Source of the DNA: UBA4582 sp002389265
Lineage (GTDB): Bacteria; Pseudomonadota; Gammaproteobacteria; Pseudomonadales; Azotimanducaceae
Direction of reading: 5' to 3'
Length of the DNA: 64,000 nt
Assembly (NCBI GenBank): GCA_943788825.1
Contig: CALSRT010000007.1
Location: 124,001 to 188,000 of the forward strand
Positions 19,501 through 27,195 of the stretch are shown one piece after another; the first letter of the stretch is position 1; every line of letters begins with the position of its first letter. A program made the position numbers and the translations under genes. The notes under the pieces are model-generated. The model did no database searches, was not told the origin of the DNA, and was given only the letters and a program-made list of their open reading frames with translations.

Positions 19501-20913
19501 GCTCACTAACTCCGCTTCCAGGGGCTTGCGTTCCGCTTCTGTTTGTTCATCTCGGCTTGATGGCGCAATAGATTTAGTCTCGCTGGGCGACTCAACAGCG
19601 ACGCCGACTTTGGCCGCTGGTAATGAAGGCATTACCTCATCGATATTGAGAAATAGCTGACTGTCTGCCAAAATTTTGCTGACTGCGATATACAGCGTTT
19701 TCAACCAGGGCACGACCTTTGCCTCAAAGCCCTCATAGACCTTTTGCCTGATTTCTTTATTCAAACCTAGGGGGTGAATGGCCTGATCAAAAGCATGACA
19801 AACCGTCGTGCAGCCCAAAGGGATAGCCTCCTTATGACCCCAGGACGCCACCAACAGGCCAAGTCGGGCTCGAAATTCTTGCAGGTAATATCCATAAGCT
19901 CGCTCGCTGTGGGAAATGATATTCGCAATCGCCAACCAATCCTCGAAGTCATCCGTATCCACCAGCGACAGTTTGGTATTCGAAGCCTGATTCCGCTTAC
20001 GCGCTAAATCAGCCTGATTGCGTTCTTCTCTCAAGTCTTCGAGGCGACGGGGGTTGTCAAACTGATCCAGAACAGCGTGAATAAAAGCCTCACCGACACC
20101 TTCCTTGGCTTTTTCAAGAATCGACATGGCTTCAAAATATTCAGCCTGCAATGTATTCGACTTGGCGTCACGGGCCATGATAAGCAAGCTCTCATCCATA
20201 TAGGCAAAGAAAGCTGCATGCATTTTTGGTAGTACTTTTGCCACTACCCGGCGAAGTGCCAAGATCAGCCGCTTCGACTCTTCTTGGGTGATGGCACCGG
20301 GCGGTCGAACTACCAGACTTGGGATCTTCGCAGCAGAACTCTGCTGGGCGCCTGTAGTACCGGAAGTACCGGAAGTACCGGATTTCCGCTCACCATTAAA
20401 TCGAGCGGCCTCGGCTATATTTGCAGGCCGCGCTAATGCTGATGAACTGTCTGGAGCTGACTGCTCTTGCGCCATTGAGGCGCTTCCAGTGACGGCAGCG
20501 CCGGCAAGCTTGATCGCAGGCTGTGAGCTGTCTGAGTGCTTAGTGCGGATTGGGTTCGGCGCTGTTAGCGCTTTGACCTGACTACTCGCGTGCTCCATCA
20601 GACCCGTCAAGACATCCTCGCTCAACCCACCCTCAAACTTGATACCAACACCCGAGTCCATAACTCGAACGATGCAACCCTCAAGGCGGAAATGCAGGTC
20701 TTTAGTCTTGCCGGGTATAGCGAAGTGGATACCTACGACCACACCGGCTTCGATGCCTGGACTTGCGCCACTTCGCTCGCGAGCCTGTGCTTCAACTAAC
20801 AGCATGCCATTCGCACAAAAGTCTTGGATAGCGCATCGCCATGTACGCCCCGTCTTTGGGTGCACGAGCGCGTCGAGCAAAATCTCATATCGCGGGCTGC
20901 TTCGCTTATCCAT
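16570..20913 (-). CDS. PilZ-DUF1631-GGDEF-EAL cyclic-di-GMP protein
   Basis: 1447 residues from the start at 20913 (MDKRSSPRYE, after AGAAGAGCT). Domains in order: PilZ at about 1-105 with the RxxxR element (RSSPR) and a variant DxCxxG in place of DxSxxG; Ala/Ser/Thr-rich linker; DUF1631 at about 210-830; GGDEF near 1020-1180 with an intact GGDEF active loop; EAL near 1195-1440. In the EAL domain the first motif reads EILL; NISG, ITETSA, DDFGTG, LKIDG, AEYVE and AQGFG are all present, so it should be active. The residues before GGDEF (RVCTLSR) show no RxxD inhibitory site. It probably both makes and breaks c-di-GMP, tuned by the PilZ part. Overlaps the argD end. Confidence 0.88.
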   Translation of the reverse strand: MDKRSSPRYEILLDALVHPKTGRTWRCAIQDFCANGMLLVEAQARERSGASPGIEAGVVVGIHFAIPGKTKDLHFRLEGCIVRVMDSGVGIKFEGGLSEDVLTGLMEHASSQVKALTAPNPIRTKHSDSSQPAIKLAGAAVTGSASMAQEQSAPDSSSALARPANIAEAARFNGERKSGTSGTSGTTGAQQSSAAKIPSLVVRPPGAITQEESKRLILALRRVVAKVLPKMHAAFFAYMDESLLIMARDAKSNTLQAEYFEAMSILEKAKEGVGEAFIHAVLDQFDNPRRLEDLREERNQADLARKRNQASNTKLSLVDTDDFEDWLAIANIISHSERAYGYYLQEFRARLGLLVASWGHKEAIPLGCTTVCHAFDQAIHPLGLNKEIRQKVYEGFEAKVVPWLKTLYIAVSKILADSQLFLNIDEVMPSLPAAKVGVAVESPSETKSIAPSSRDEQTEAERKPLEAELVSGQQGASVARSLSTVQTGSLDSSVAHEVRADLEALRSEIRSQREQITVDPNVGGPAQDRRGAVDRRQEQGSKDSRALGDIYQAMRSLVNTPPPAQDVAVENAASDEDEVGKEEIHQLLRSLKPTGQPGLRMNIRQQLLASVAAAGRERRLAPQASQSLDVVENLVGTMEQDSLVSDSAKGWIRQLELTLGKLATGQADLLDEAHPHQALEVINQLARLGGAESGSMRQEVDQIVAQIAENFDHDPKVFDVALNRLQPLMTRKSKSFAGNVQRAVKTSEGRQMLFNAQRAVVSELDQHLTGAPIPEVLINLLMPGWRNLMVNTYLRQGQKSSAWRSQVQTLEQLVQHLGGKPNIQGDKNYLAPEVLLEQIEQGLDSISFDPGKRGPLIKNLRELIVDGHGVEQMSLIDAPVESIARTLGFSGVLMRDEQRKQLLTEGGSRRDWRQCLERASHLHIGEWLAFNDRAEDDRVGIVAWVNADASSLVLVNRRGFKTDDLLVEELAKKFLDGVAVVLQEADIPLSDRASHQMLQNMHNQLTHQAAHDGVTGLANRKEFERALKQALDIVKRDGIEQLVAYFDLDQFKVINNAVGHDIGDKLLAEVGGVLSKALSGRVCTLSRLGGDEFGLLIANGEQGKGLELVKQLCKAIKDYQFVWEKSVFRLSASCGVMFVDQDVESVQSILQCADAACFAAKDAGRDRILVYKAGDSEMAHRRDVMDFVSQIDKALEDDRFILNCQLIQPINPDVGEHAHYEILLTVLDDNDQPMPPQDFIIAAETYNRMGAIDRWVIRNAFDFIAKNLFHFEDLGAFSINISGNSLAEEDFVEFVLAQIKRSGVPASKICFEITETSAVGSLDNAVRFIEALRLIGIKFSLDDFGTGLSSYSYLRSLPVDFLKIDGVFVKDLQTSPGDYAVVKSINEIGHFMGKLTIAEYVENDEILTILREIGVDYAQGFGVGRKIPLTALLPTDLDSTYSRSTSK
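20356..20382. repeat. Three 9-bp tandem units in the c-di-GMP gene
   Basis: AGTACCGGA three times in a row, coding for a Ser-Gly-Thr repeat in the linker between PilZ and DUF1631. In-frame unit changes here would alter linker length without breaking the protein. Confidence 0.9.
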
Positions 20914-21279
20914 AGCTCTTCTTGCACTAGTCCCTATGCATGCATACCCACCGGATGCTACCAAACACTGCGTGGCCTAATAGCCAACAATCCACTGTAA
21001 TGCCCGATAGGCCCGATCAACGGCATGCGGACCAACCTGCAATGTATTTCTGGCGCTGCAAATCTCTAGGCCAGCGCAGCTGAATCGATTTAGCAGCTGA
21101 GCTCTTTACCCTAAGGTAGCTGGGCTAACGGTTGCGTTGAGCTTTTCGAGGTCTAATCTCTATTGCCTACTCGACAAGCAGAAGCCCCGTATTTCAGGGT
21201 TCGTTTGCGAGGCTTTGTAAACAATTTATAAGTGCGACCCCGGTGGCGCACGGACTAGGGTTAACGTGGTGCTTGAAGT
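20914..21279. other. 366-bp intergenic stretch, no gene seen
   Basis: Lies between the glpK stop and the start of the c-di-GMP gene. I see no tRNA, known regulatory RNA or convincing reading frame; it should include the promoter of the 16570-20913 gene but no clear -35/-10 pair stands out. Confidence 0.6.
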
Positions 21280-22761
21280 TCAAGCGCTTCGCACTCTCGC
21301 CACCGCCGCCTGCCAACCTTCGTATAACGCCATACTCTGAGCTTCAGGCATCTGCGGCAAAAATTCTTGCTCCTGCCGCCATTGCTCGGCCAAGACCGAG
21401 GTCGACGCAAACACCCCTGACTGCAAGCCAGCGAGGTAAGCCGCACCTAGAGCGGTGGTTTCGGTGACCCGCGGGCGAACCACAGGGATAGGGACCAAAT
21501 CCGCCAGACATTGGGCGATCCAGTCATTGGCAACCATACCCCCATCGACTCGCAAGGCCGTTGGCTTGACGCCGTCACCCGCCATGGCGTCCATCAGGTC
21601 ACGGGTTTGATAACACACCGACTGCAGCGTTGCAGTCACAATATCTGCAATCCCTGTATCCCGAGTTAAGCCGAGTATCGCCCCTCGAGCACTCGCATCC
21701 CAATAGGGAGCCCCCAGACCCGTGAAGGCAGGCACCAAATAAACCCCGCGTGCATCCGGGTGAGCCGTCGCGATCGCCTCGGTCTCAGCAGCATGTTTGA
21801 TAAGACCAAGACCGTCACGCAGCCATTGAACCGCCGCACCCGCAATGAAAATACTGCCTTCAAGCCCATAGGTGACCTGACCATTGAGTCGGTAAGCGAC
21901 AGTTGTGAGTAACTTACTGGTGGATTTTACTGCCAGACTGCCCGTATTCATGATGACAAAGCACCCGGTGCCATAGGTACTCTTGGTCATGCCATCTTCG
22001 AAGCAGCACTGCCCAATCAAGGCCGCTTGCTGATCGCCCGCCATGCCGGCGATGGGAATCGCGGCGCCGAACAGGCTCGCCTGAGCCATCCCGAAATCTG
22101 CAGCGCTATCCTCAACCTGTGGCAATAGTGCTGCAGGAATGTCTAACTCGGCCAGCAACTCTGCATCCCAGGTCTGATCGTGGATGTTGAATAGCATCGT
22201 TCGAGACGCATTGGTCGCATCAGTCTTGTGGGACTGACCACCGGTCAAACGCCAGAGCAGAAACGAATCGATCGTACCAAAGGCGAGCTCACCACGTTCG
22301 GCACGAGCCCGAGCCCCAGCCACATTATCCAACAGCCATTTAACCTTCGTCGCTGAAAAGTAAGGATCCAGCAATAGGCCCGTTTTGGCGGTGACCAAGG
22401 TCTCAAGTCCCGCCGCCCGCTGGGACTCGCAATAGTCAGCCGTTCTTCTATCCTGCCAGACAATAGCATTGTGAATCGGCTCACCGGTGACTCGATCCCA
22501 AATCACGGTGGTCTCCCGTTGATTGGTGATACCAATAGCAGTGACTTGTGCGGCGTCAATGCCAGCCTCGGCAATCGCTTGCCGTGTCACGGCCAAGGTG
22601 CTTGACCAGATATCTTCGGGGTCATGCTCAACCCAACCATCCTGCGGAAAATGTTGGGGGAATTCCTGCTGAGCCACCGCGAGTACCTCGGAGGCCTCAT
22701 TGAACATGATGGCTCGAGAACTCGTGGTACCTTGATCGATAGCTAGTATAAATGCCGGCAT
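21280..22761 (-). CDS. glpK: Glycerol kinase
   Basis: Phosphorylates glycerol to glycerol 3-phosphate. The ATG at 22761 has GGAG 8 bases upstream and gives the usual N-terminus (MPAFILAIDQGTTSSRA). 493 residues, FGGY fold: DQGTTSSRA phosphate loop, GITNQRETTVIWD, KWLLDNV, the ATPase motif MAGDQQAALIGQ, FTGLGAPYWD and the C-terminal VDGGMVAND. No glpF or glpD lies beside it; the flanking thiolase and acyl-CoA dehydrogenase hint at a lipid-use neighbourhood, but operon structure does not show it. Confidence 0.97.
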   Translation of the reverse strand: MPAFILAIDQGTTSSRAIMFNEASEVLAVAQQEFPQHFPQDGWVEHDPEDIWSSTLAVTRQAIAEAGIDAAQVTAIGITNQRETTVIWDRVTGEPIHNAIVWQDRRTADYCESQRAAGLETLVTAKTGLLLDPYFSATKVKWLLDNVAGARARAERGELAFGTIDSFLLWRLTGGQSHKTDATNASRTMLFNIHDQTWDAELLAELDIPAALLPQVEDSAADFGMAQASLFGAAIPIAGMAGDQQAALIGQCCFEDGMTKSTYGTGCFVIMNTGSLAVKSTSKLLTTVAYRLNGQVTYGLEGSIFIAGAAVQWLRDGLGLIKHAAETEAIATAHPDARGVYLVPAFTGLGAPYWDASARGAILGLTRDTGIADIVTATLQSVCYQTRDLMDAMAGDGVKPTALRVDGGMVANDWIAQCLADLVPIPVVRPRVTETTALGAAYLAGLQSGVFASTSVLAEQWRQEQEFLPQMPEAQSMALYEGWQAAVARVRSA

Positions 22762-23061
22762 GCGCATCACTCCAACGTAAGAAAGAAAATGGCTCGAGAC
22801 ACTTTTGCGCCCCTAGCCCAATGTCCTTACTGTGCGACATCCGCCTATCACTTTCAATCCACAGATCGGTTGTTTGCCGCCAAATTCTGGCTACAGGGCT
22901 TATGAAGTCGTCGTCAGCGTGTCAACGAGAGCAATTGGTCGAATTTATGGCCAACCATCACCAAGCCACGACATGTCACCAACCCTTGTATCTACGCTTC
23001 ATATGGGTGCAAAATGGCTCTTCCCAAAAATGCACGCTTGAATTAAAAGACTGGAGGCATG

Positions 23062-24249
23062 ATGCGCGACGTAGTGATAGTAGACAGTGTAAGAACCGGG
23101 TTAGCCAAATCTTTCCGCGGCACCTTCAATATGACGCGCCCTGATGACATGCTGGCCCATTGTATTGATTCCCTTCTGGCCCGTAATGGCAAGCTTGACC
23201 CTGCTGAAGTTGAAGACGTTATTGTTGGCGCCGCAAGTCAGACCGGCGAGCAAGGCGGCAACATTGCTCGCCTGGCAGTGATCTTGTCACAGCTTCCTGT
23301 AACCACCTCTGGCGTCACTATTTCCCGCGCCTGCTCTTCTGGCTTGAATTCTATTGCTTTCGCTGCCAACCAGATTGCCAGTGGTTGCTCCGAAGTCATG
23401 ATCGCCGGTGGCGTTGAATCGATTTCCGCGGGTACACGTCAGACCCCTGGAAAATCCAATCCGCACCCGACCATCAAGGAAATTTCACCACATATCTTCA
23501 TGGCCATGGGTAACACCGCTGAAGTGGTTGCTCGACGTTATAACGTCTCTCGTGAAGCTCAGGATCAATTCTCCTTTGAATCTCAGATGCGTACCGCAGC
23601 GGCTCAGAAAGCCGGTTTGTTTGACGATGAAATCATGCCGATGAAGACTCAATGGGCTAAGATCATCAACAAAGAAACTAAGGAAACTGAACTCGTTGAC
23701 GGCATCTGCGATCGTGACGAGTGCAACCGACCCGATACCACTCTGGCAGGCCTGAATTCACTCAAGCCTGTATTTGAAGAAGACGGCAGTGTCACAGCCG
23801 GTAACGCCTCACAGCTGTCTGATGGGGCTTCCATGACTCTGGTCATGAGTGCTGAACGCGCCGCTCAGCTAGGTCTGGAGCCAATGGCTTATTTCCGTGG
23901 CTGGACAGTGGCAGGTTGTGAACCTGACGAAATGGGTATTGGTCCTGTATTCGCCATCCCCAAGCTGCTCAAGGCTAGCGGTTTGACCATGAATGATATC
24001 GATCTGGTAGAGCTCAACGAGGCGTTCGCTTCGCAGTGCCTTTATTCTCGTGACGCGCTGGGCATCGATCCGGCGATCTACAACGTCAACGGCGGCTCTA
24101 TCTCCATTGGTCACCCATTTGGCATGACAGGCTCACGATTGACCGGTCATTTGCTGCGTGAACTCAAGCGGCGCGAGAAGAAGTACGGCATCGTCAGCAT
24201 GTGTATCGGTGGTGGTATGGGCGCAGCGGGCTTGTTTGAAGCCTGCTAG
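23062..24249 (+). CDS. Acetyl-CoA C-acyltransferase (thiolase)
   Basis: About 395 residues. Two ATGs adjoin (23059 and 23062); the second sits better behind GGAGG. The nucleophilic Cys is in SRACSSGLNS (about residue 91), the catalytic His in SISIGHPFGMTG, and the second Cys in CIGGGMGAAGLFE. This is a FadA/AtoB-type thiolase for either beta-oxidation or acetoacetyl-CoA formation; sequence reading alone does not separate them. No fadB is adjacent. A strong terminator follows at 24296. Confidence 0.93.
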   Translation: MRDVVIVDSVRTGLAKSFRGTFNMTRPDDMLAHCIDSLLARNGKLDPAEVEDVIVGAASQTGEQGGNIARLAVILSQLPVTTSGVTISRACSSGLNSIAFAANQIASGCSEVMIAGGVESISAGTRQTPGKSNPHPTIKEISPHIFMAMGNTAEVVARRYNVSREAQDQFSFESQMRTAAAQKAGLFDDEIMPMKTQWAKIINKETKETELVDGICDRDECNRPDTTLAGLNSLKPVFEEDGSVTAGNASQLSDGASMTLVMSAERAAQLGLEPMAYFRGWTVAGCEPDEMGIGPVFAIPKLLKASGLTMNDIDLVELNEAFASQCLYSRDALGIDPAIYNVNGGSISIGHPFGMTGSRLTGHLLRELKRREKKYGIVSMCIGGGMGAAGLFEAC

Positions 24250-24295
24250 TCTGGGGTTACCCCATAAACGCTAAGCAATATAAAGCTAAGCAATC

Positions 24296-24328
24296 AAAAA
24301 AGGGCTTCAATTGAAGCCCTTTTTTTGT
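24296..24328. terminator. Bidirectional intrinsic terminator
   Basis: The palindrome AGGGCTTCAATTGAAGCCCT (24301-24320) is flanked by an A run before and seven T after. It separates the convergent thiolase and alpha/beta-hydrolase genes. Confidence 0.93.
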
Positions 24329-24373
24329 CTGCGATATATGCCCAGCGGCTAGCGCTGAGCAAGCGCCTGAGCC

Positions 24374-25246
24374 CTACTCCCACGCCTTTAAAATTTCTCG
24401 CAACTGGTCAATAAACGCCAGCGGTTGATCCAGGAAGAGATGATGCTGGGCATCAGCTAAACTGTAGACCTCCAAACCACTATTTAATGACTGCATATAA
24501 GCGGCACTCCTGGCACTGAAAGACTCGCTTTGCTCACCATAAATCAATGCTAGTTTCGCACTAATACCGCGCAAATCAGCGGCACTGTCGATGGCCGAGC
24601 CGCGCGCCTCAAGTCTTGAGTTTAGCTCACCATCAAATTTCCAAAGCCAGCCATCATCGTCAAATTCCACTGAATGCCGGGCGATGTGATCAACAATATA
24701 TTGGTTGGCGCACTGCTGAGGTGGCTGTAATCGAAACCGCGACATGGCGATCTCACGGCTGGGATAGACCTTGGGTCGAGCCAGCCGAGTGATATCTCGA
24801 TCGGGATCCCGAGGTTCTTCCGGGTCGCGCACACCAGAATCCACCAGCACCAGACCTTTGAAGCGTGTCGGTGCAGCAGCGAGGGTCCGCAGGGCCATGA
24901 TGCCACCGAAACTGTGAGCCACCACAATGGTATTCTCTGGCATAGCCAGCGCATCAGCGACTGCTGAAATTTCCTGCGCATAGGTCTCCGCTGAGTAGCT
25001 ATCTCGGTGATCACTGTCACCCATGCCAGACAAATCTAGCGCAGCAACTTGATAGTCGTCCTTGAAAGCCGGGGCAATAAAGTCCCACCAATGCGCATGC
25101 GCATTGTGGCCGTGCACGAACAGCAAGCCAGGCTTACCCGCCGGACTCCAGCTCAGGTAATTAATGTCGCAATCTTCGACTTCGAGTTTCAACGCAGTCG
25201 AGGGTACCTCGATTGCATCCCAGAACCATTGTGGTGAATCTGTCAT
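24374..25246 (-). CDS. Alpha/beta-fold hydrolase
   Basis: 290 residues. The oxyanion region LLFVHGHNAHAHWWD, the nucleophile elbow VVAHSFGG and the late catalytic His in DAQHHLFLDQP make a complete Ser-Asp-His type site. AALDLSGMGDSDH is also typical. Substrate unknown; esterase, lipase or C-C hydrolase are all possible. Followed downstream by the terminator at 24296. It lies 103 bases from the acyl-CoA dehydrogenase stop on the same strand, so the two may be co-transcribed. Confidence 0.85.
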   Translation of the reverse strand: MTDSPQWFWDAIEVPSTALKLEVEDCDINYLSWSPAGKPGLLFVHGHNAHAHWWDFIAPAFKDDYQVAALDLSGMGDSDHRDSYSAETYAQEISAVADALAMPENTIVVAHSFGGIMALRTLAAAPTRFKGLVLVDSGVRDPEEPRDPDRDITRLARPKVYPSREIAMSRFRLQPPQQCANQYIVDHIARHSVEFDDDGWLWKFDGELNSRLEARGSAIDSAADLRGISAKLALIYGEQSESFSARSAAYMQSLNSGLEVYSLADAQHHLFLDQPLAFIDQLREILKAWE

Positions 25247-25349
25247 CTAGTCTCCCGGCGGCCGCCGCTCGCCTCTTTGCCCAGCAAATGCAAATCAATA
25301 GCCACTCGTATTCGACCAAACTAAAGGCTTGTCACTGCCCAGTCTCAGC

Positions 25350-26483
25350 CTATTGAACCTGCGAATAGCGCCGCAGGTGAAAGTCCGCATTACCAAACAA
25401 CGTATCAATCGTTGTCAGTCGCTTGAAATAATGGCCGATACTCATTTCTTCGGTCATACCCATTCCGCCGTGAAGCTGAATCGCACTCTCACCGACGAAC
25501 CGGCCGCTCTTGCCCACCTGCACCTTGAGCGCAGATACCGCTTTACGAGCCGCTTGATCATAGCCCTCATCAAGGCGCATTGCCGCCATATACAACAGAG
25601 ATTTCGATTGTTCATGCTCCATAAACATATCAACCATTCGGTGTTGCAGAACCTGGAACTTACCGATGGGCTGACCAAACTGCTCACGGGTTTTGCAGTA
25701 TTCAACGGTGGATTTATAGGCGACTTCCATCGCGCCTACGGCCTCAGCGCCGATAGCGAGGATGGCGTAATCAATCACCCCCTGCAGTAATTCGAGTCCA
25801 GCATCGACATTGCCCAGAACATCTGCAGCGTCCAGGCTGACACCCTCAAAATGAAACTCCGAAGCTCGACCACCATCAATGGTCGTGTAATCCCGACGTT
25901 GCACACCCGCTTTCGCGACATCTACAACAAACAAGGTGATCCCGTGATCATCACGCTGAGCACCACTGGTACGGGCAGGTACCACGAGGAATTGCGCCGC
26001 TGGGCCGCCCAGAACGACACCCTTGAAGCCATTCAGCACATAACCGGCTCCACTCGCGGTAGCCGTGGTTGTCACATCGCTCAAATTGAACCTGGCCTGG
26101 GGTTCAACAAACGCCAATGCTCCGAAACACTGACCCGCGATAATGTCTGCCAAAAGAGATTCTTTGTGGATACGGCTACCGCCCATCTCCAGACACTTAC
26201 CGGCCAACACCACGGTGGCCAGATAGGGCTCAACAACCAGCCCGCGCCCAAAGGCCTCAAGCAGGATCATGGTATCAATCGGACTGCCGCCAATGCCGCC
26301 CCACTCTTCTGCAAACGGTAGCGCCAGCCAACCCAGGTCAGCAAACTGCTGCCATATTTCCTGGCTAAAGCCCGCGTCACTGGCGATGAGCTTTTGTCTC
26401 AGCGCGAAAGAATAGTCGTTCTGTATAAATCGTTGAACACTGTCCTGAAGCAGTACCTGTTCATCCGATAATGAAAAATCCAT
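25350..26483 (-). CDS. Acyl-CoA dehydrogenase family protein
   Basis: FAD enzyme that introduces a 2,3 double bond into an acyl-CoA. The start at 26483 (MDFSLSDEQ) fits the family; the open frame runs 51 bases further upstream. 377 residues. N-terminal helical region with LGWLALPFAEEWGGIGG, FAD/acyl region, and C-terminal REQFGQPIGKFQVLQHRMVDM and IQLHGGMGMTEEMSIGHYFKRL. This kind is often encoded as a pair of unlike subunits in steroid or branched-acid degradation, but here only one gene is present. Substrate unknown. Confidence 0.9.
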   Translation of the reverse strand: MDFSLSDEQVLLQDSVQRFIQNDYSFALRQKLIASDAGFSQEIWQQFADLGWLALPFAEEWGGIGGSPIDTMILLEAFGRGLVVEPYLATVVLAGKCLEMGGSRIHKESLLADIIAGQCFGALAFVEPQARFNLSDVTTTATASGAGYVLNGFKGVVLGGPAAQFLVVPARTSGAQRDDHGITLFVVDVAKAGVQRRDYTTIDGGRASEFHFEGVSLDAADVLGNVDAGLELLQGVIDYAILAIGAEAVGAMEVAYKSTVEYCKTREQFGQPIGKFQVLQHRMVDMFMEHEQSKSLLYMAAMRLDEGYDQAARKAVSALKVQVGKSGRFVGESAIQLHGGMGMTEEMSIGHYFKRLTTIDTLFGNADFHLRRYSQVQ

Positions 26484-26817
26484 AGTTTGCCGCCTTCGCT
26501 GAGTCATCGTTCTAGAATTGGGGTCTGAAATCAAGCAATCTGCACAGTCCGCCTTAGCAGATTACTGACGCTACTGCGCAGAATACGCGAATGATCATAG
26601 GATTTGTATCCTTGGTTTTCAAGGAATCCGCGGGCATCTCTTGACCCGCCCGAATACCTCACCTATGCTCAGCCCCGGGTAAGGACGTTAACCCTAGGTT
26701 TATCGGTCTATACAGCGTTTGCCAGCGGTCATGACCACCTCCTAAAAAGGCGGTGTTGATTAGGCGATATGGCGGCGCATCACCAGAGATTTCGACTATT
26801 TAGAGAAGTGTATATCC
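26484..26817. other. 334-bp divergent intergenic stretch
   Basis: Upstream of both the acyl-CoA dehydrogenase (minus) and the CDGSH gene (plus). On the minus strand it holds a perfect AGGAGGT 4 bases before ATG of an 11-codon frame (26700-26732), and short hairpins such as CCTTGAAAACCAAGG near 26615. The palindrome GGTCATGACC is at 26727-26736. No firm promoter was assigned. Confidence 0.55.
26700..26732 (-). other. Possible 10-residue leader peptide ORF
   Basis: ATG with a perfect AGGAGGT four bases upstream opens a frame MTAGKRCIDR followed by TAA, about 220 bases upstream of the acyl-CoA dehydrogenase. The ribosome site is stronger than that of most genes here. It may be a leader peptide, or the AGGAGGT may be chance. 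No evidence of expression. Confidence 0.25.
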
Positions 26818-27060
26818 ATGACTGACCCAATCATTGTCCAAAAAGCGCCTTACGCCACCGAAGTGGTCGCCGGCAAATCCTATTATTGGTGTGCTTGTGG
26901 CAAAAGTGCCAAGCAGCCATTTTGCGACGGGTCTCACGCGGACACGGCATTTTTACCCATCAAATTCGACGCCACAGAGTCCCGCAAGGTGTTCTTTTGT
27001 GGTTGCAAGCACAGCCAGAAGCAGCCGCTGTGCGATGGCTCGCATAATGCGCTCGCCTAA
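26818..27060 (+). CDS. Double CDGSH iron-sulfur domain protein
   Basis: 80 residues with two CDGSH zinc-finger-like motifs, each carrying the 3-Cys-1-His ligands of a 2Fe-2S cluster: CACGKSAKQPFCDGSH (about residues 26-41) and CGCKHSQKQPLCDGSH (about 60-75). Small bacterial members of this mitoNEET-like family transfer electrons or clusters; the partner is unknown. It stands alone, with the DUF349 gene 135 bases downstream. A short GC-poor palindromic element follows the stop (CCTCTAATCTCCATTAGAGG, 27070-27089) and may be a weak terminator. Confidence 0.93.
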   Translation: MTDPIIVQKAPYATEVVAGKSYYWCACGKSAKQPFCDGSHADTAFLPIKFDATESRKVFFCGCKHSQKQPLCDGSHNALA

Positions 27061-27195
27061 GGCATCAAGACCCTCTAATCTCCATTAGAGGCCATGCTGT
27101 CAGGACACTGCCTGGCAGCACAAAAACACGATGATCCGTCGTAACACACAGATTATTGTCTTCATCACCCGGGCCAGCCCGCTGAGTGAATTCCT

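Noticed and set aside
20990..21250. Possible structured RNA between glpK and the c-di-GMP gene
   Set aside because: Only short, imperfect stems; no match to an RNA family that I recognise.
22752..23144. 130-codon plus-strand frame between glpK and thiolase
   Set aside because: Runs into the thiolase start in another frame, Cys/His/Ser-rich without pattern; likely chance.
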